Positions 1 to 10,200 of a stretch of DNA of 64,000 nt are shown one piece after another. Positions within the stretch are counted from its first letter, which is position 1, and each line of letters starts with the position of its first letter. The translations under genes and the position numbers were made by a program. Below the pieces are notes generated by a model that had not been told where the DNA came from, did not search any database, and worked only from the letters and a program-made list of their open reading frames with translations. Source of the stretch: Atherinomorus stipes (taxonomy: Eukaryota; Chordata; Actinopteri; Atheriniformes; Atherinidae); assembly GCA_023101725.1 (NCBI GenBank), contig JALJCO010012876.1, positions 248,001-312,000 on the forward strand. Reading direction: 5' to 3'.

Positions 1-593
1 GTCCACAGGTTGAGATCTTTTAATCCATTGTCTTTCTTAATAAAAAAAAAACACCCTGTATACTCCCAAGTCTCTAACAGCTGATCTGGTGGCTTTCTGA
101 TTGTGCCAACATTCCTCATCTACAATAGAACACAATGTTGGGTTACTCCAGGGACAACTAAACCAAGCCTGTGAGTCAGTTTTTTAAAATTTTGATTGTA
201 TCCCAGTCCCTTAAAGTTTTTTTCCCTGTCGATAACACTCAATACAAAGACCTTATTCCTGATGGCAACATTTCAATGGATTGACTTTTGAGTGTGATAC
301 TGACCATAACATATTCATCACTGCAGGGGAACAGTGGCACACCCATAAACATCTCCACTGCAATGCAACCCAGAGACCAAACGTCTATGGCTTTGTTCAA
401 ATAAGCTCTGAGCAGGACCTCAGGACATCTAAGAAGATCACAAACAAAAAAACTGACATACTGAGAAGTGAACACTTTTTCATTTTCACAAAATATTAGA
501 TAATGACATGTTTTATTGTACTTTGTACTGGAGCAGCTGGTTCCAGTACAAAGATGTGTTGGCAGTTATTTACCTGTACCACAGGGTCTGAAG

Positions 594-1373
594 TAGGGAT
601 GGGCATATCGATACCATGGAGTCGATACTTCGATAACAGCCAGACAATCGATACTTTTTTGAGTATCATGATACCACTGTACAGATATGAAACATGCAAT
701 TTGTTTCTACTTCTGAGAGTTTTAGGCGATGAAATGATGAAAGCAGCCAGATTCTAGCTTCCGTATCACATGATGGTGGCAGCCTATCAGATTCTAGCTT
801 CTGTGTCACATTATCATGGTAGCCTATCAGATGTCATGATAATGCTGCTACTGATGGGGGGGGGGAAAGGGGGGGGGGGGAACCGGGGGGGGGACCGGGG
901 GGGAGGGAGGAGGGGGGGGGGGGGGGGGGAGCGGCGGAATGATGATGATGGTGTTTTGTTGTCTTTCAGTGGTTTAATGCAGGTGATGTTACATTAAGTT
1001 ATGGTAAATTTGTAATATTACAATTACATTTTATGTTACCATTTTCCACTAAATAAATTTGGTTATTTTAGTTAGTATATATTATGTTATTTGATAATTC
1101 AAAGATGTTTTTTTTTTTAAATCTATTTTTAGATCTATTTTTGTTTAATTTTATCATCACTATAACTTATTATTATTTTAAAAGTGTTTCTTTCCAGTAC
1201 TTCTGTTCTCAGGTTTTACTTATATCTAATATTGCCCTTGCATTCAAGATATTAATGCAAAATGTAAAATCACATGATTTCCTTTTAAAGGACTAAAAGT
1301 ATCGATATCGGTATCACTGAAAAAGTGCCATAAACTACTGGTATCGTATCGACATGAAAATCGCCCAACCCTA
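594..1373. mobile_element. hAT-like non-autonomous element (TAGGGATGGGC ends)
   Basis: The left end reads TAGGGATGGGC and the right end GCCCAACCCTA, imperfect terminal inverted repeats. The interior is about 75–80% alike by eye to the element at 5648–6261 and carries no transposase. A G-rich block at 856–930 is unique to this copy. No 8-bp target duplication is visible (GTCTGAAG against GCTTGCTA), consistent with loss of flanking sequence. It lies inside a kinase exon. Confidence 0.7.
856..930 (+). repeat. G-rich low-complexity tract
   Basis: Runs of 7–15 consecutive G separated by a few bases, inside the hAT-like element and absent from its sister copy at 5648–6261. It is a candidate G-quadruplex former; exact run lengths may be assembly-sensitive. 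Confidence 0.8.
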
Positions 1374-1895
1374 GCTTGCTAACTGCTTGAGGAAGTTAAC
1401 CACACTGGCCAGCTGGAATGATGGACAGCAGACAAACTGAGCTGGACAGCAGAAATATTTAAACACTTCATTTATTTATTGACATGTCCCACCAATAACA
1501 TGTTTTAGCCTCTATAGGGACTTTGCGTAATACATGCATGAGTACTTTACATTATAAAACCTAACTTGGTGGACGATGGGGCGAATCCTGTTCAGTGCGA
1601 GTGATCTATCATGCCACCTCTTTAGAAACTCACGCAGGTTTATATCTAGTTTCTCGAACTCCAGGCAGTAGACTCCTTCAAAGCAAAAGGAGTTTTTCCA
1701 AGCTGCAATGTTTTCCACCTCTCCAAGCCAAGTTGCTTCATCAGCTTCAAGATGGTTTCGTAGGGGGTCAGTTGAGGTGTTTGAGAGGATTTATGCCAGT
1801 GTCAGGGTTTCTGAAAGATGTACAACTATGTGAAATAGTTTTACTACACCTCTCTTTTCCCATCTTTTATGCTTTTCCTGTTGTGGAGTATTTTT

Positions 1896-2443
1896 AAAGG
1901 GACATTGTAAGTTCTCTTGTTATCTATTCACAAAAATTGATTATTTCGTTCAAAAGTGTTTTTTCCATTTCCATCAGTAATCACTCCCATCAACAAACTG
2001 AAGTGCTCCAGTAAGCTCTGAATTTGCCATTCATATCATTCATATATACATTGAACGGGTAGGCTCGGTGCTGGCTACCATGTCGTATCACCATGTTTTT
2101 ACGTTCAGTAGAACTGAGACACCGGAGTTGTCGGCTCAGGTCGAGGAGATGCCTTTGAGAAGTCTCTACGGTGGAGTGAGGAGGAACCAAGCGTTACTCT
2201 GATGCTGCGTTCATGTGCAGTTGGGCAGACGGCCGTCGGTAACAAACCAGATGTCATTTTAATCACAGAAGCCGAGAGAAAGACGGCAAAAGATGGGTCA
2301 GGGAAAACAATACGACACTGCCATGACAACATATCAGAGATGTGGACTGAAATCACTGTAATTGACAGACCACGTCTTCACATAGAGGCTTGTTTATGCC
2401 TCTACATGCAGCAACTGTATACAATTATTACACAATGACCCTT
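1896..2443. mobile_element. Short element with AAGGG(A/T)CATTGT ends, in kinase exon
   Basis: The left end is AAAGGGACATTGT and the right end CACAATGACCCTT, an inverted repeat. The left third is repeated in opposite orientation at about 58,760–58,945 in the SCYL3 intron, where a similar AAAGGGACATTGTG start is seen at 58,575. No transposase is present. Removing it brings the VAL codons of the upstream kinase exon next to a KIL-encoding stretch, apart from one extra A, so it seems to have landed in coding sequence. Confidence 0.6.
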
Positions 2444-2593
2444 GAGGGCCACAGTTTTGTCAATGGCCACCTTCCTGCACACAGCGTCATTTCCAAAGCT
2501 GCCAGAGCCCAGGATATGCTGCATCACACTGTCTGATGATTCAGACTTGATTATGTTTCCCACTTTAACAGTAAAGTTACTCTGACTGAACAT

Positions 2594-4944
2594 GGTGTTG
2601 GCTTAGATCACTGCAAGATCTGAAAAGGAAAGAAAAAATAAAAACATGATGATGACATGTTGTTATTCATTTACAGATAAAGCTGACAAGCAGTTTTGTA
2701 ACTCATCAGGTTCTGTGAGGATCAATCAGTCATATTCATCTTAAAAATGCATATGCCAAATTCAGTGATTAAACTACATATAGCTTAATTTTAGACCAAC
2801 AAATGTTTCTCACTGACATAATCTTCAATGAAATGAATGTTTATAGTGAACATCAATCTTCAATGAAAAATTTATTAGCATATAATGATAGAAAACAATA
2901 TCAATGTATTAATAACTGGCTTAATATTTATTTCTTTTGATAGTGACCTACCATGAGCGATATAATGGCCTTGGAGGTTGTCCAAAATCAGAAATTAATG
3001 GACGACGCGTAGGCGTGAACCGTCCGACACAAAGTCCACCACTTTAGGCATGATCCCCTACAATGCATGGTAGCTGTCCGGCGCTGAATCTCACACCTTT
3101 ACATGTAACAGGTACAGGGTGTTTGCACTTCTCGTTTGGCTTTATTATTAATTCCATTTTTGATCTCATGATGTGATCTGAATCATTGGAGAGAAAATGT
3201 TTGCACTTTTAATTGCAGCTGCATTTTGCAGCCTATAGCTATTATTAATTTCCCTATCAATTTAAAGGTTGAATATGGAATACGGACAGAACGGCAACAT
3301 CACGTGTGTCTAGGTTGTAGTTGCAACGGCAGAAAAACAACTCCAGCCGCTGGGATGCCAGGCTCGCTGCTGACACGCAAGTGACCAACAGTCTGCAGCA
3401 TGTCCAACAAGTAATGCAGCTAACGTTAGCCACGTTAGCAAACAAGTTAGCTTACCAATCCAGGACGAAAGTCGCCATTTCCGTGTTTTGCTGCCGTTTA
3501 TTTTGGTCCATTTAGTGTTGGCTTCACCTAAATTTACTCCAGGTTTTGCTCTTCTCAGGTCACTCCTCTTCAGAAACAAATAACAATATCTCCAGGACTG
3601 AAGCAGCTGCTTGACTCACCGTCTCCTCTGTTTTCCCCCTGTACCAGCCTAACTGTGTCCAACATAGTGTTGCCACACAGAGATCGTATTTGGCAACCTT
3701 CAATGGGCGTGTATTGGCTGGTAGATGTAAAGATAATGGCATTGTCAAACATGTTAAAATTTATTCTATATTTATTTTCAGGCTATATATTTTTCTTCTT
3801 TTTTTGGAAATGTACTTTCATTCCCTCCAACCCTCCAAACGACTTATGGAGGTATTATCTAAAGTATATATATATATATATAGCTTTTAATAAAAATGTT
3901 CCATATTCAACCTTAAATTTCTTAAATCATGTTGTGATCTAAAACAATACCAATGCGTAGTTGTTTATTTTCATTCATTATACATGTGGAATAAATACGT
4001 TTGTCGCATTTTGTATGTATTGTCTAGTTATCTCATGGTGCTTAATCTAGCACCTTTCCATGTGAAACATTTTTGCCACTGCCTTATGATCATTTGAATG
4101 AAGCTAAGTTATTTTGTTCAATATTCTTTGGCCAAATCCAGTGTATCTTAGCTGCTTTTACTGAAAAAAGGATAATATCCATCTAGAGTCATGAAAGTCG
4201 TGAAAATCAATTATTTTCTTAGCACCCATATAGACTATCGGTCACATCCCCCCATTAGCACCAGGAGAGAAAAAATCCTGGCGCTGCGCCTGTTCATCAC
4301 CAAACCAAAATGATTAAATAAAATCAATGTAAATAATTCCTTCATCAATTACAGCCCAAACACTATTTTCAGAGTGTGTACATTATAAAATGCTTGAATA
4401 TTGTGGTAAGTTTATCTCCTTGTACTGTCCACACTCATGGTGGAAACTTTAACATCCAAACTGAACAGAATTTCTAAACAACTTTCTCTGAATGTGAACA
4501 TAACAAAGGCAGCAAAGCACATAACTCAAATTTGTAGGATAACAATCACTAAAGGTTAAATTCCTGCTGAATTTGTATTTCCCATGAGCCTTTGTGGTCT
4601 GGATATGATCTGAAGCTGAAACAACTTAATAAATTTACTTTGAGTAAAAGTAAAAACTTATGTCAGATTAGAGAGTAATTCTTAAGTAGATTTAACTAAA
4701 AACATAAGATTTAATCAACAAACCTAAATAATTAAGTTAGATTAATATATAAAAAAGTCTTTCATGTCATCTACCGCCAAGATACTCTTATGTGTGACAT
4801 GATCTCTTTACTATTAATGTTTAAGTCACAGACTCATACATTGAGTGCCACTTTGGCTACTAAATATAATATATTTAGTAAGGTATAATTAAAATTCTAC
4901 TTTGTCCTAAAATCAGAAATTGTACTTGGGGTATGTGTGCTGCC
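2594..4944. other. Intergenic, no gene recognised
   Basis: The stretch 2,940–3,120 is CpG-bearing, contains a CTACAATGCATGGTAG palindrome-like motif resembling ZNF143-type promoter sites, and on the minus strand has a GTAGGT donor at about 2,952. It may be the promoter or first exon of the broken kinase gene. 3,290–3,680 has several weak open frames without recognisable domains. A TA-dinucleotide run lies at about 3,868–3,882. The rest is AT-rich with nothing supported. Confidence 0.4.
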
Positions 4945-5302
4945 ACACACATACAATTGGCAAACTGTTAAATCAGTAGCATATAAACACTGTTATCAGT
5001 TGAATAAAATTGGTCAGCTTTCAGTGATATTGTAATCCATCCATTACCTCATACAACATTTACAGTGAAATGAAGTGAGTCACCTTCCCAGCATCTTAAT
5101 GAAAAGTTAGAACAACATGTTCAATGTAAAACTCCCCCTGGGAGGAAATCTATAAATGTATTCCACTGCAATCCTGAAAAAAATTCTACATATGAGGCTT
5201 TCATTGCTGTTTTTGTATTTACAGCAAATCTATGTCAGAGTTGTTGCTGTGAAGCAAAAAAAAAAAAAAAAAAACAGAACATGAGTATTACAGCTCTACA
5301 AA
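4945..5302 (-). pseudogene. Relic of a third selectin gene (tail exon and 3'UTR)
   Basis: This stretch aligns by eye with 7,055–7,330 (selectin A) and 20,150–20,525 (selectin B): the same tail exon, the same upstream polypyrimidine/purine run and the same 3'UTR. The tail exon occupies 5246–5219, preceded by CTTCACAG, and encodes NNSDIDLL followed by a TAA stop, the short-tail form of selectin B. No TM, CCP, EGF or lectin exon is found at higher coordinates before selectin A, so only the 3' end survives. It shows that the selectin array once had at least three units. Confidence 0.72.
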
Positions 5303-5647
5303 GCTAGTGTCTGTGTTAATTTGCAATCCCCTTACACTGTATTGTGGCCTCAAAATGCAAGAAAAAAATTTCCTATAACTCTTCCTACTCTCCCCCTTAA
5401 CCTTATAATGTTTAGACGAAGAAGTGGAATTTTTTTCTTTGCAATTTTACAATTTCCTTGGGACAATAATTGTGAGACATAAATTAATTTGATATGCAGC
5501 ACCTAATTGTATAGAGACAGAGAGGGTGTACAGTATAAGGTATGTTGATTTAGGAATTTGTAGTGTCTCAGCAGTGTAATAATTAATGCAGCCTAAAAAA
5601 GAATGAATTCTTCCTATAGAATAAGCGCTAATTTTGGACATTTCACT

Positions 5648-6261
5648 TAGGGATGGGCATATTGATACCTTGGAGTCGATACTTCAATGCCAGCCAGACA
5701 AATTATTGGAATCGATACTTTTTTGAGTATCCTGATACCACTGTACAGATCCAAAACATGCAATTTGTTTCTACTTCTGAGAGTTTTAGGCGATGAAATG
5801 ATGAAAGCAGCCAGATTCTAGCTTCCATATCATATGATGATGGCAGCCTATCAGATTCCAGCTTCTGTGTCACATTATGGTGGTAGTCTATCAGATGTCA
5901 TGATAATGCTGCTACTGTTAATGATGATGATGGTGTTTTGTTGTCTTTCAGTGGTTTAATGCAGGTTATGTTTTGGTCAATTTGTAATATTACTATTGCA
6001 TTTTATTTTACCATTTCCACTAAATAAATTTGATTATTTTAGTTAGTATATATTATGTTATTTGATAATTCAAAGATGTTTTTAATCTATTTTTGTTTAA
6101 TTTTATCATCACTATAACTTATTATTATTTTAAAAGTGTTTCTTTCCAGTACTTCTGTTTTCAGGTTTTACTTATATCTAATATTGCCCTTGCATTCAAG
6201 ATATTAATGCAAAATGTAGGTATCGTATCAACATGAAAAATTTCGGTATCGCCCATCCCTA
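5648..6261. mobile_element. hAT-type MITE with exact 8-bp target duplication
   Basis: The ends are TAGGGATGGGC and GCCCATCCCTA, exact inverted repeats of 11 bp. It is flanked by ATTTCACT on both sides (5640–5647 and 6262–6269). It is 614 bp long with no coding capacity, and is a sister of the element at 594–1373. The 8-bp duplication and end sequence place it in the hAT superfamily. Confidence 0.85.
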
Positions 6262-6424
6262 ATTTCACTAATATACAAAGAGGATGATTATGTACTGAAC
6301 CTCAAATGGGTGAGAGCAAGCACAGATTTGGTTAATCTTTTCTACTGTTTAAATAAAGTTCTTTGCTGTTGGGTGCATTTGGCCTCTCAGCATCTGGACA
6401 TGTTTAAGAGGAGACTTCAGTTAT

Positions 6425-6680
6425 TTTTGCAGATAAGCATTATAGAAACAAAGCTTATACAGTCACCTTTAGCCTCATGTAATATTTCTGGCCCCATAAA
6501 AATGCTGACACAGTACACTGACATCTCTAAAATAATGGTGATGATCTCTAAAACAGATTATCTTAGTAATAGGTTTCTTCCTTCCTTGTATGCTTTTCAG
6601 TGTGAACCTTCTGCTCTGTGGTGACCTTTATAATGGATGGGTGGCATACACAGACATTAGGTCTGGGTTGTTTTAGAAAT
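6425..6680. repeat. Duplicated 3' flank of the selectin genes (copy next to A)
   Basis: About 250 bp closely matching 19,505–19,865, including the shared stretch around CACAGTACACTGACATCTC. It marks one end of the segmental duplication that produced selectins A and B. A 104-codon open frame across it (6310–6624) is not preserved in the other copy and is not called. Confidence 0.7.
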
Positions 6681-6867
6681 ACTTCCTGCTGGACCGAAAG
6701 AAAAAAACTACTTGCATTATGAGGAAAAAGTGTGGGAATGTAGTTGATGAATGAAGCATCCTAACTGCCTTAACCTTGTTTTTTCAACCTTTGCACCGAA
6801 TATGAGAGCATTTCAAAAGTTGCTGCAGCATAAATATATGAGAAAATGACATCTTACAACATCATTC

Positions 6868-6873
6868 TTTATT
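6868..6873 (-). terminator. Polyadenylation signal of selectin A
   Basis: AATAAA on the minus strand about 350 bp past the selectin A stop. The equivalent AATAAA lies at 20009–20014 for selectin B in the same context (TTCAACAG on the plus strand). Confidence 0.55.
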
Positions 6874-7219
6874 CAACAGCATTTATTAGTTTTATAAATA
6901 CAACATATCCTGTCATAACCAGGAGATAAGTTCCAAGATTTAAAGATTCATCTTCAAACAAAAGTCAGCACTGCTTGACATACAAAATTAGCGAACGATT
7001 AAATTAATTACATATAAATACTATTATGAAATGAAATAGTCATGTAAAGAAATTGGTCATTGAAAGTAACTGAGTCACCTTTTCAGCACCTTAATGAAGA
7101 GTTAGAACAATATGTTCAATGTAAAACTCCCACTGGGAGGAAATCTAAATGAACAGTATTCCACAGCAATCATGGAAAATTCAACATATATCCTAATAAA
7201 ATGAGTAAACTTCTCTTTT

Positions 7220-10200
7220 CTATATGAGGCTTTCACTGCTGTTTTTGTAGACCTGTGGATGCAACAAATCTATGTCAGAGTTGTTGCTGTGAAGTAAAAA
7301 AGAAAAAAGAGAGAACATGAGTATAACAGCTCCACAAACATAAAAAAATCAAACATTAGACTTGAGTGAAATTGGTGCTCATCTTACCTGTTCAACTCAA
7401 ACTTTGATGTTCTCCTCAGTCGTTTCAAGATCCACAAACTGATTAGCAGACCAGAGCCTAAGGCAGAGCCCCCTGCTGCCAAACTTGCAGTAATTATATT
7501 TTTAGATAAAACAGCTGTGAAAAGATTATGAGATTGATTTTTTCAAACAAAATTATATTTTAGACATACGTATGTTGAATGTGTTTACATTTTGTTCTCT
7601 ATTTGGTATTTCCTGTTTCGTTGTTTTACCTTGACAGGTGGGTTTTTTTCCAGACCAGCTGCCATGATGATCACAGGTCAGCAGTTCGTGTCCATCTAAT
7701 GCGTAGTCTTGATCACATGTGAAGGAGCACTGCGAGTTAAAAACTGGCTCATGTTTTGAGCAAGTCATGATTCCATTTTCAGGAGCCTCAAGCTGCAGGC
7801 ATCTTATAGCTGTTAGAAAGGACGGTAAGGCAGAAAGACTTTTTAGTTTAGTAGCAAGTTAGTTTCAATGTATTTTTTTTTTTACCTGCAAATGAAACAT
7901 TGCAGCCAAACATGTACACATAAATATATTTTCTTTACCTCTGCATGTAGGAATGGCTTCATTCCACTGTCCATCCTCAGAACAGATAGTGGTGTTTGCT
8001 CCCTGCAGCTCGAAGCCTGGATCACAGCTGAAGCTGCAGGTGGTTTCGTAGCTGAACTTCATCTCTGTGCCATCTTCACATTTGACATCACCATTTTCTA
8101 GACTCTGGATAGCAGAGCACTGGATAGCTGATAAACAGACAGGGAGAAAAGACATGATTAGTTTTTCTTTTTTAATTAAACCATTGTTTTATTCTGACTA
8201 ACAATCTATAAAATATAAAGTTTAAAGATATTTAAGGCTACTAAATATTGTACCTGGAAAATAACTGGTGAAAAAACAGTGTTAACATAGGCTCATGCAA
8301 ACGTAGTTTTCCATACCTTTGCAGGTAGGAATGGCTTCACTCCACTGTCCATCCTCAGAACAGATAGTGGTGTTTGCTCCCTGCAGCTCAAAGCCTGGAT
8401 TACAGCTGAAGCTGCAGGTGGTTTCGTAACTGAACTTCATCTCTGTGCCATCTTCACATTCAACAACGCCATTCTTTAGATCCTGGATAGCAGAGCACTG
8501 GACAGCTAAAAAACAGACATGAGTAAAAGAGGTCAAGGCCTTTTTTTTTCCCCAAATAAAACAACAGTTTTTTTCTTTTTTTGAAAATACATAATACATT
8601 TATAAAATAATAAGGTTTTAAGATATTGGGCGCTATGAAATCTTTTGAAGTGAAAACGTAAGAGCAACACAAGGTAAATAACTAACATTTCTTCTAATAC
8701 CTCTGCATGCAGGTATGGCTTCACTCCACTGTCCATCCTCAGAACAGATAGTGGTGTTTGCTCCCTGCAGCTCGAAGCCTGGATCACAGCTGAAGCTGCA
8801 GGTGTTTCCATAGCTGAACTTCACCTCTGTGCCATCTTCACATTTGACATCACCATTTTCTAGACTCTGGATAGCAGAGCACTGGATAGCTGATAAACAG
8901 ATGGGGAGAGAAGACATGATTAGTTTTTTATTTTTTAATCAAACCATTGTTTTCTGACTAACAATCTATAAAATATAAAGTTTTAAGATATTTAAGGCTA
9001 CTAAATGTTGCACCTGGAAAAAAAACTGTGGTGAAAAAACAGGGTTAACATAGGCTCATGCAAACATGGTTTTCCATACCTTTGCACGTAGGTATGGCTT
9101 CATTCCACTGTCCATCCTCAGAACAGATAGTGGTGTTTGCTCCCTGCAGCTCGAAGCCTGGATCACAGCTGAAGCTGCAGGTGGTTTCGTAACTGAACTT
9201 CATCTCTGTGCCATCTTCACATTTGACATCACCATTTTCTAGACTCTGGATGGCAGAGCACTGAACAGCTGAAAAACAGAAAGAGAGAAAAGACATGATT
9301 ATTATTTTTTTTTAAATCAAACCATTGTTTTTTGAATAACAATTTATAAAATATGAAATGTTAAAGATTTTTGAGGCTATAAAATGTTGCAATTTGAAAA
9401 CATAAAAGCCACACTTGAAAAATAACTGTGGTGAGTAAACAGTGCAACATAGGCTGAGGCAAACATAGTTTTCCATACCTTTGCAGGTAGGAATGGCTTC
9501 ACTCCACTGTCCATCCTCAGAACAGATAGTGGTGTTTGCTCCCTGCAGCTCGAAGCCTGGATCACAGCTGAAGCTGCAGGTGGAACTTGGACGTAGTTCA
9601 GTTAGAGGTTTGCTGCAGTCTGTGATGAGGTGAGCTCCTCCTTGTGGATTTTGACAAGTGATGGCTGGTACAGGAAAGTTCAAAATGCACATTTAGTGAA
9701 GATCTTCTGAATTTGGATATAAGAAGCTGGAAATGCATTTAAAACACTCCCTTACCTTCACAGTGAGGCATCTGTTCGCTCCACTCAGCAGCTGATGTAC
9801 ATGTGACCATGCTCTGTCCCACCAGGCCGTAGCCATGAGCACAGCTGAAGCTGCAGGTCTTTCCGTAGCTGAATCTCATGTCTGTGTCATTCTCACATGA
9901 GACAAAGCCGTTCTCTAGACTCTGGATAGCAGAGCACTGGACAGCTGAAAAAAGTAGAGGTCAGTCTTGTTAAATAAGGATACTTTGAATGTTCCAGTGC
10001 ATTGGTGTAATTTAAAACTCTAACAGTAAAAACACAAAATATTTTGCCTTACCGATGCAAGACGGCTGTGAGGCATTCCAGTTTCCTGATGATTCACACT
10101 GCAGAGTGTTGGACAGGGAATCATTCAGCTCATATCCTTGATCACAAGTGAAGACACAAGTAGAGCGGTAGCTGGAATGGCCCAAAGGATCAGAGCACTC

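Larger units (their letters stand above)
305..2593 (-). pseudogene. HIPK-like protein kinase pseudogene
   Basis: Minus-strand pieces encode the parts of a HIPK/DYRK-type kinase in order. 2593–2444 holds a glycine loop (GSGSFG) ending at the VAL of the ATP-lysine motif. 1895–about 1860 continues with KIL and a helix ending KREV. About 1790–1566 encodes CLEFEKLDINLREFL and IRPIVHQ, with a GTTAGG donor. 1412–1374 encodes LASVVNFLK. 593–574 encodes LQTLWYR, with a GTAAAT donor. 428–305 encodes CPEVLL…IDVWSLGC, the P+1 loop to helix F. Two mobile elements split it, at 1896–2443 inside the ATP-lysine exon and at 594–1373 exactly where the HxDLKP and DFG segments should be; those motifs are not seen. 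The piece before 1790 also has stops and a very short apparent intron. Assignment to the HIPK-like group is by remembered family pattern. The gene could continue beyond base 1, but a catalytically active product is very unlikely. Confidence 0.72.

Noticed and set aside
770..997. Gly/Arg-rich frame over the G-tract
   Set aside because: It is a translation of the mononucleotide-rich tract inside a mobile element, not a gene.
6310..6624. 104-codon open frame on the plus strand
   Set aside because: It lies in the duplicated 3' flank of the selectins; the matching flank at 19.5–19.9 kb does not keep the frame, and there is no recognisable domain.
7939..9664. CRISPR-like regular repeats
   Set aside because: The regular spacing comes from duplicated CCP exons and introns of an animal gene; repeat and unit lengths are far too long for CRISPR.
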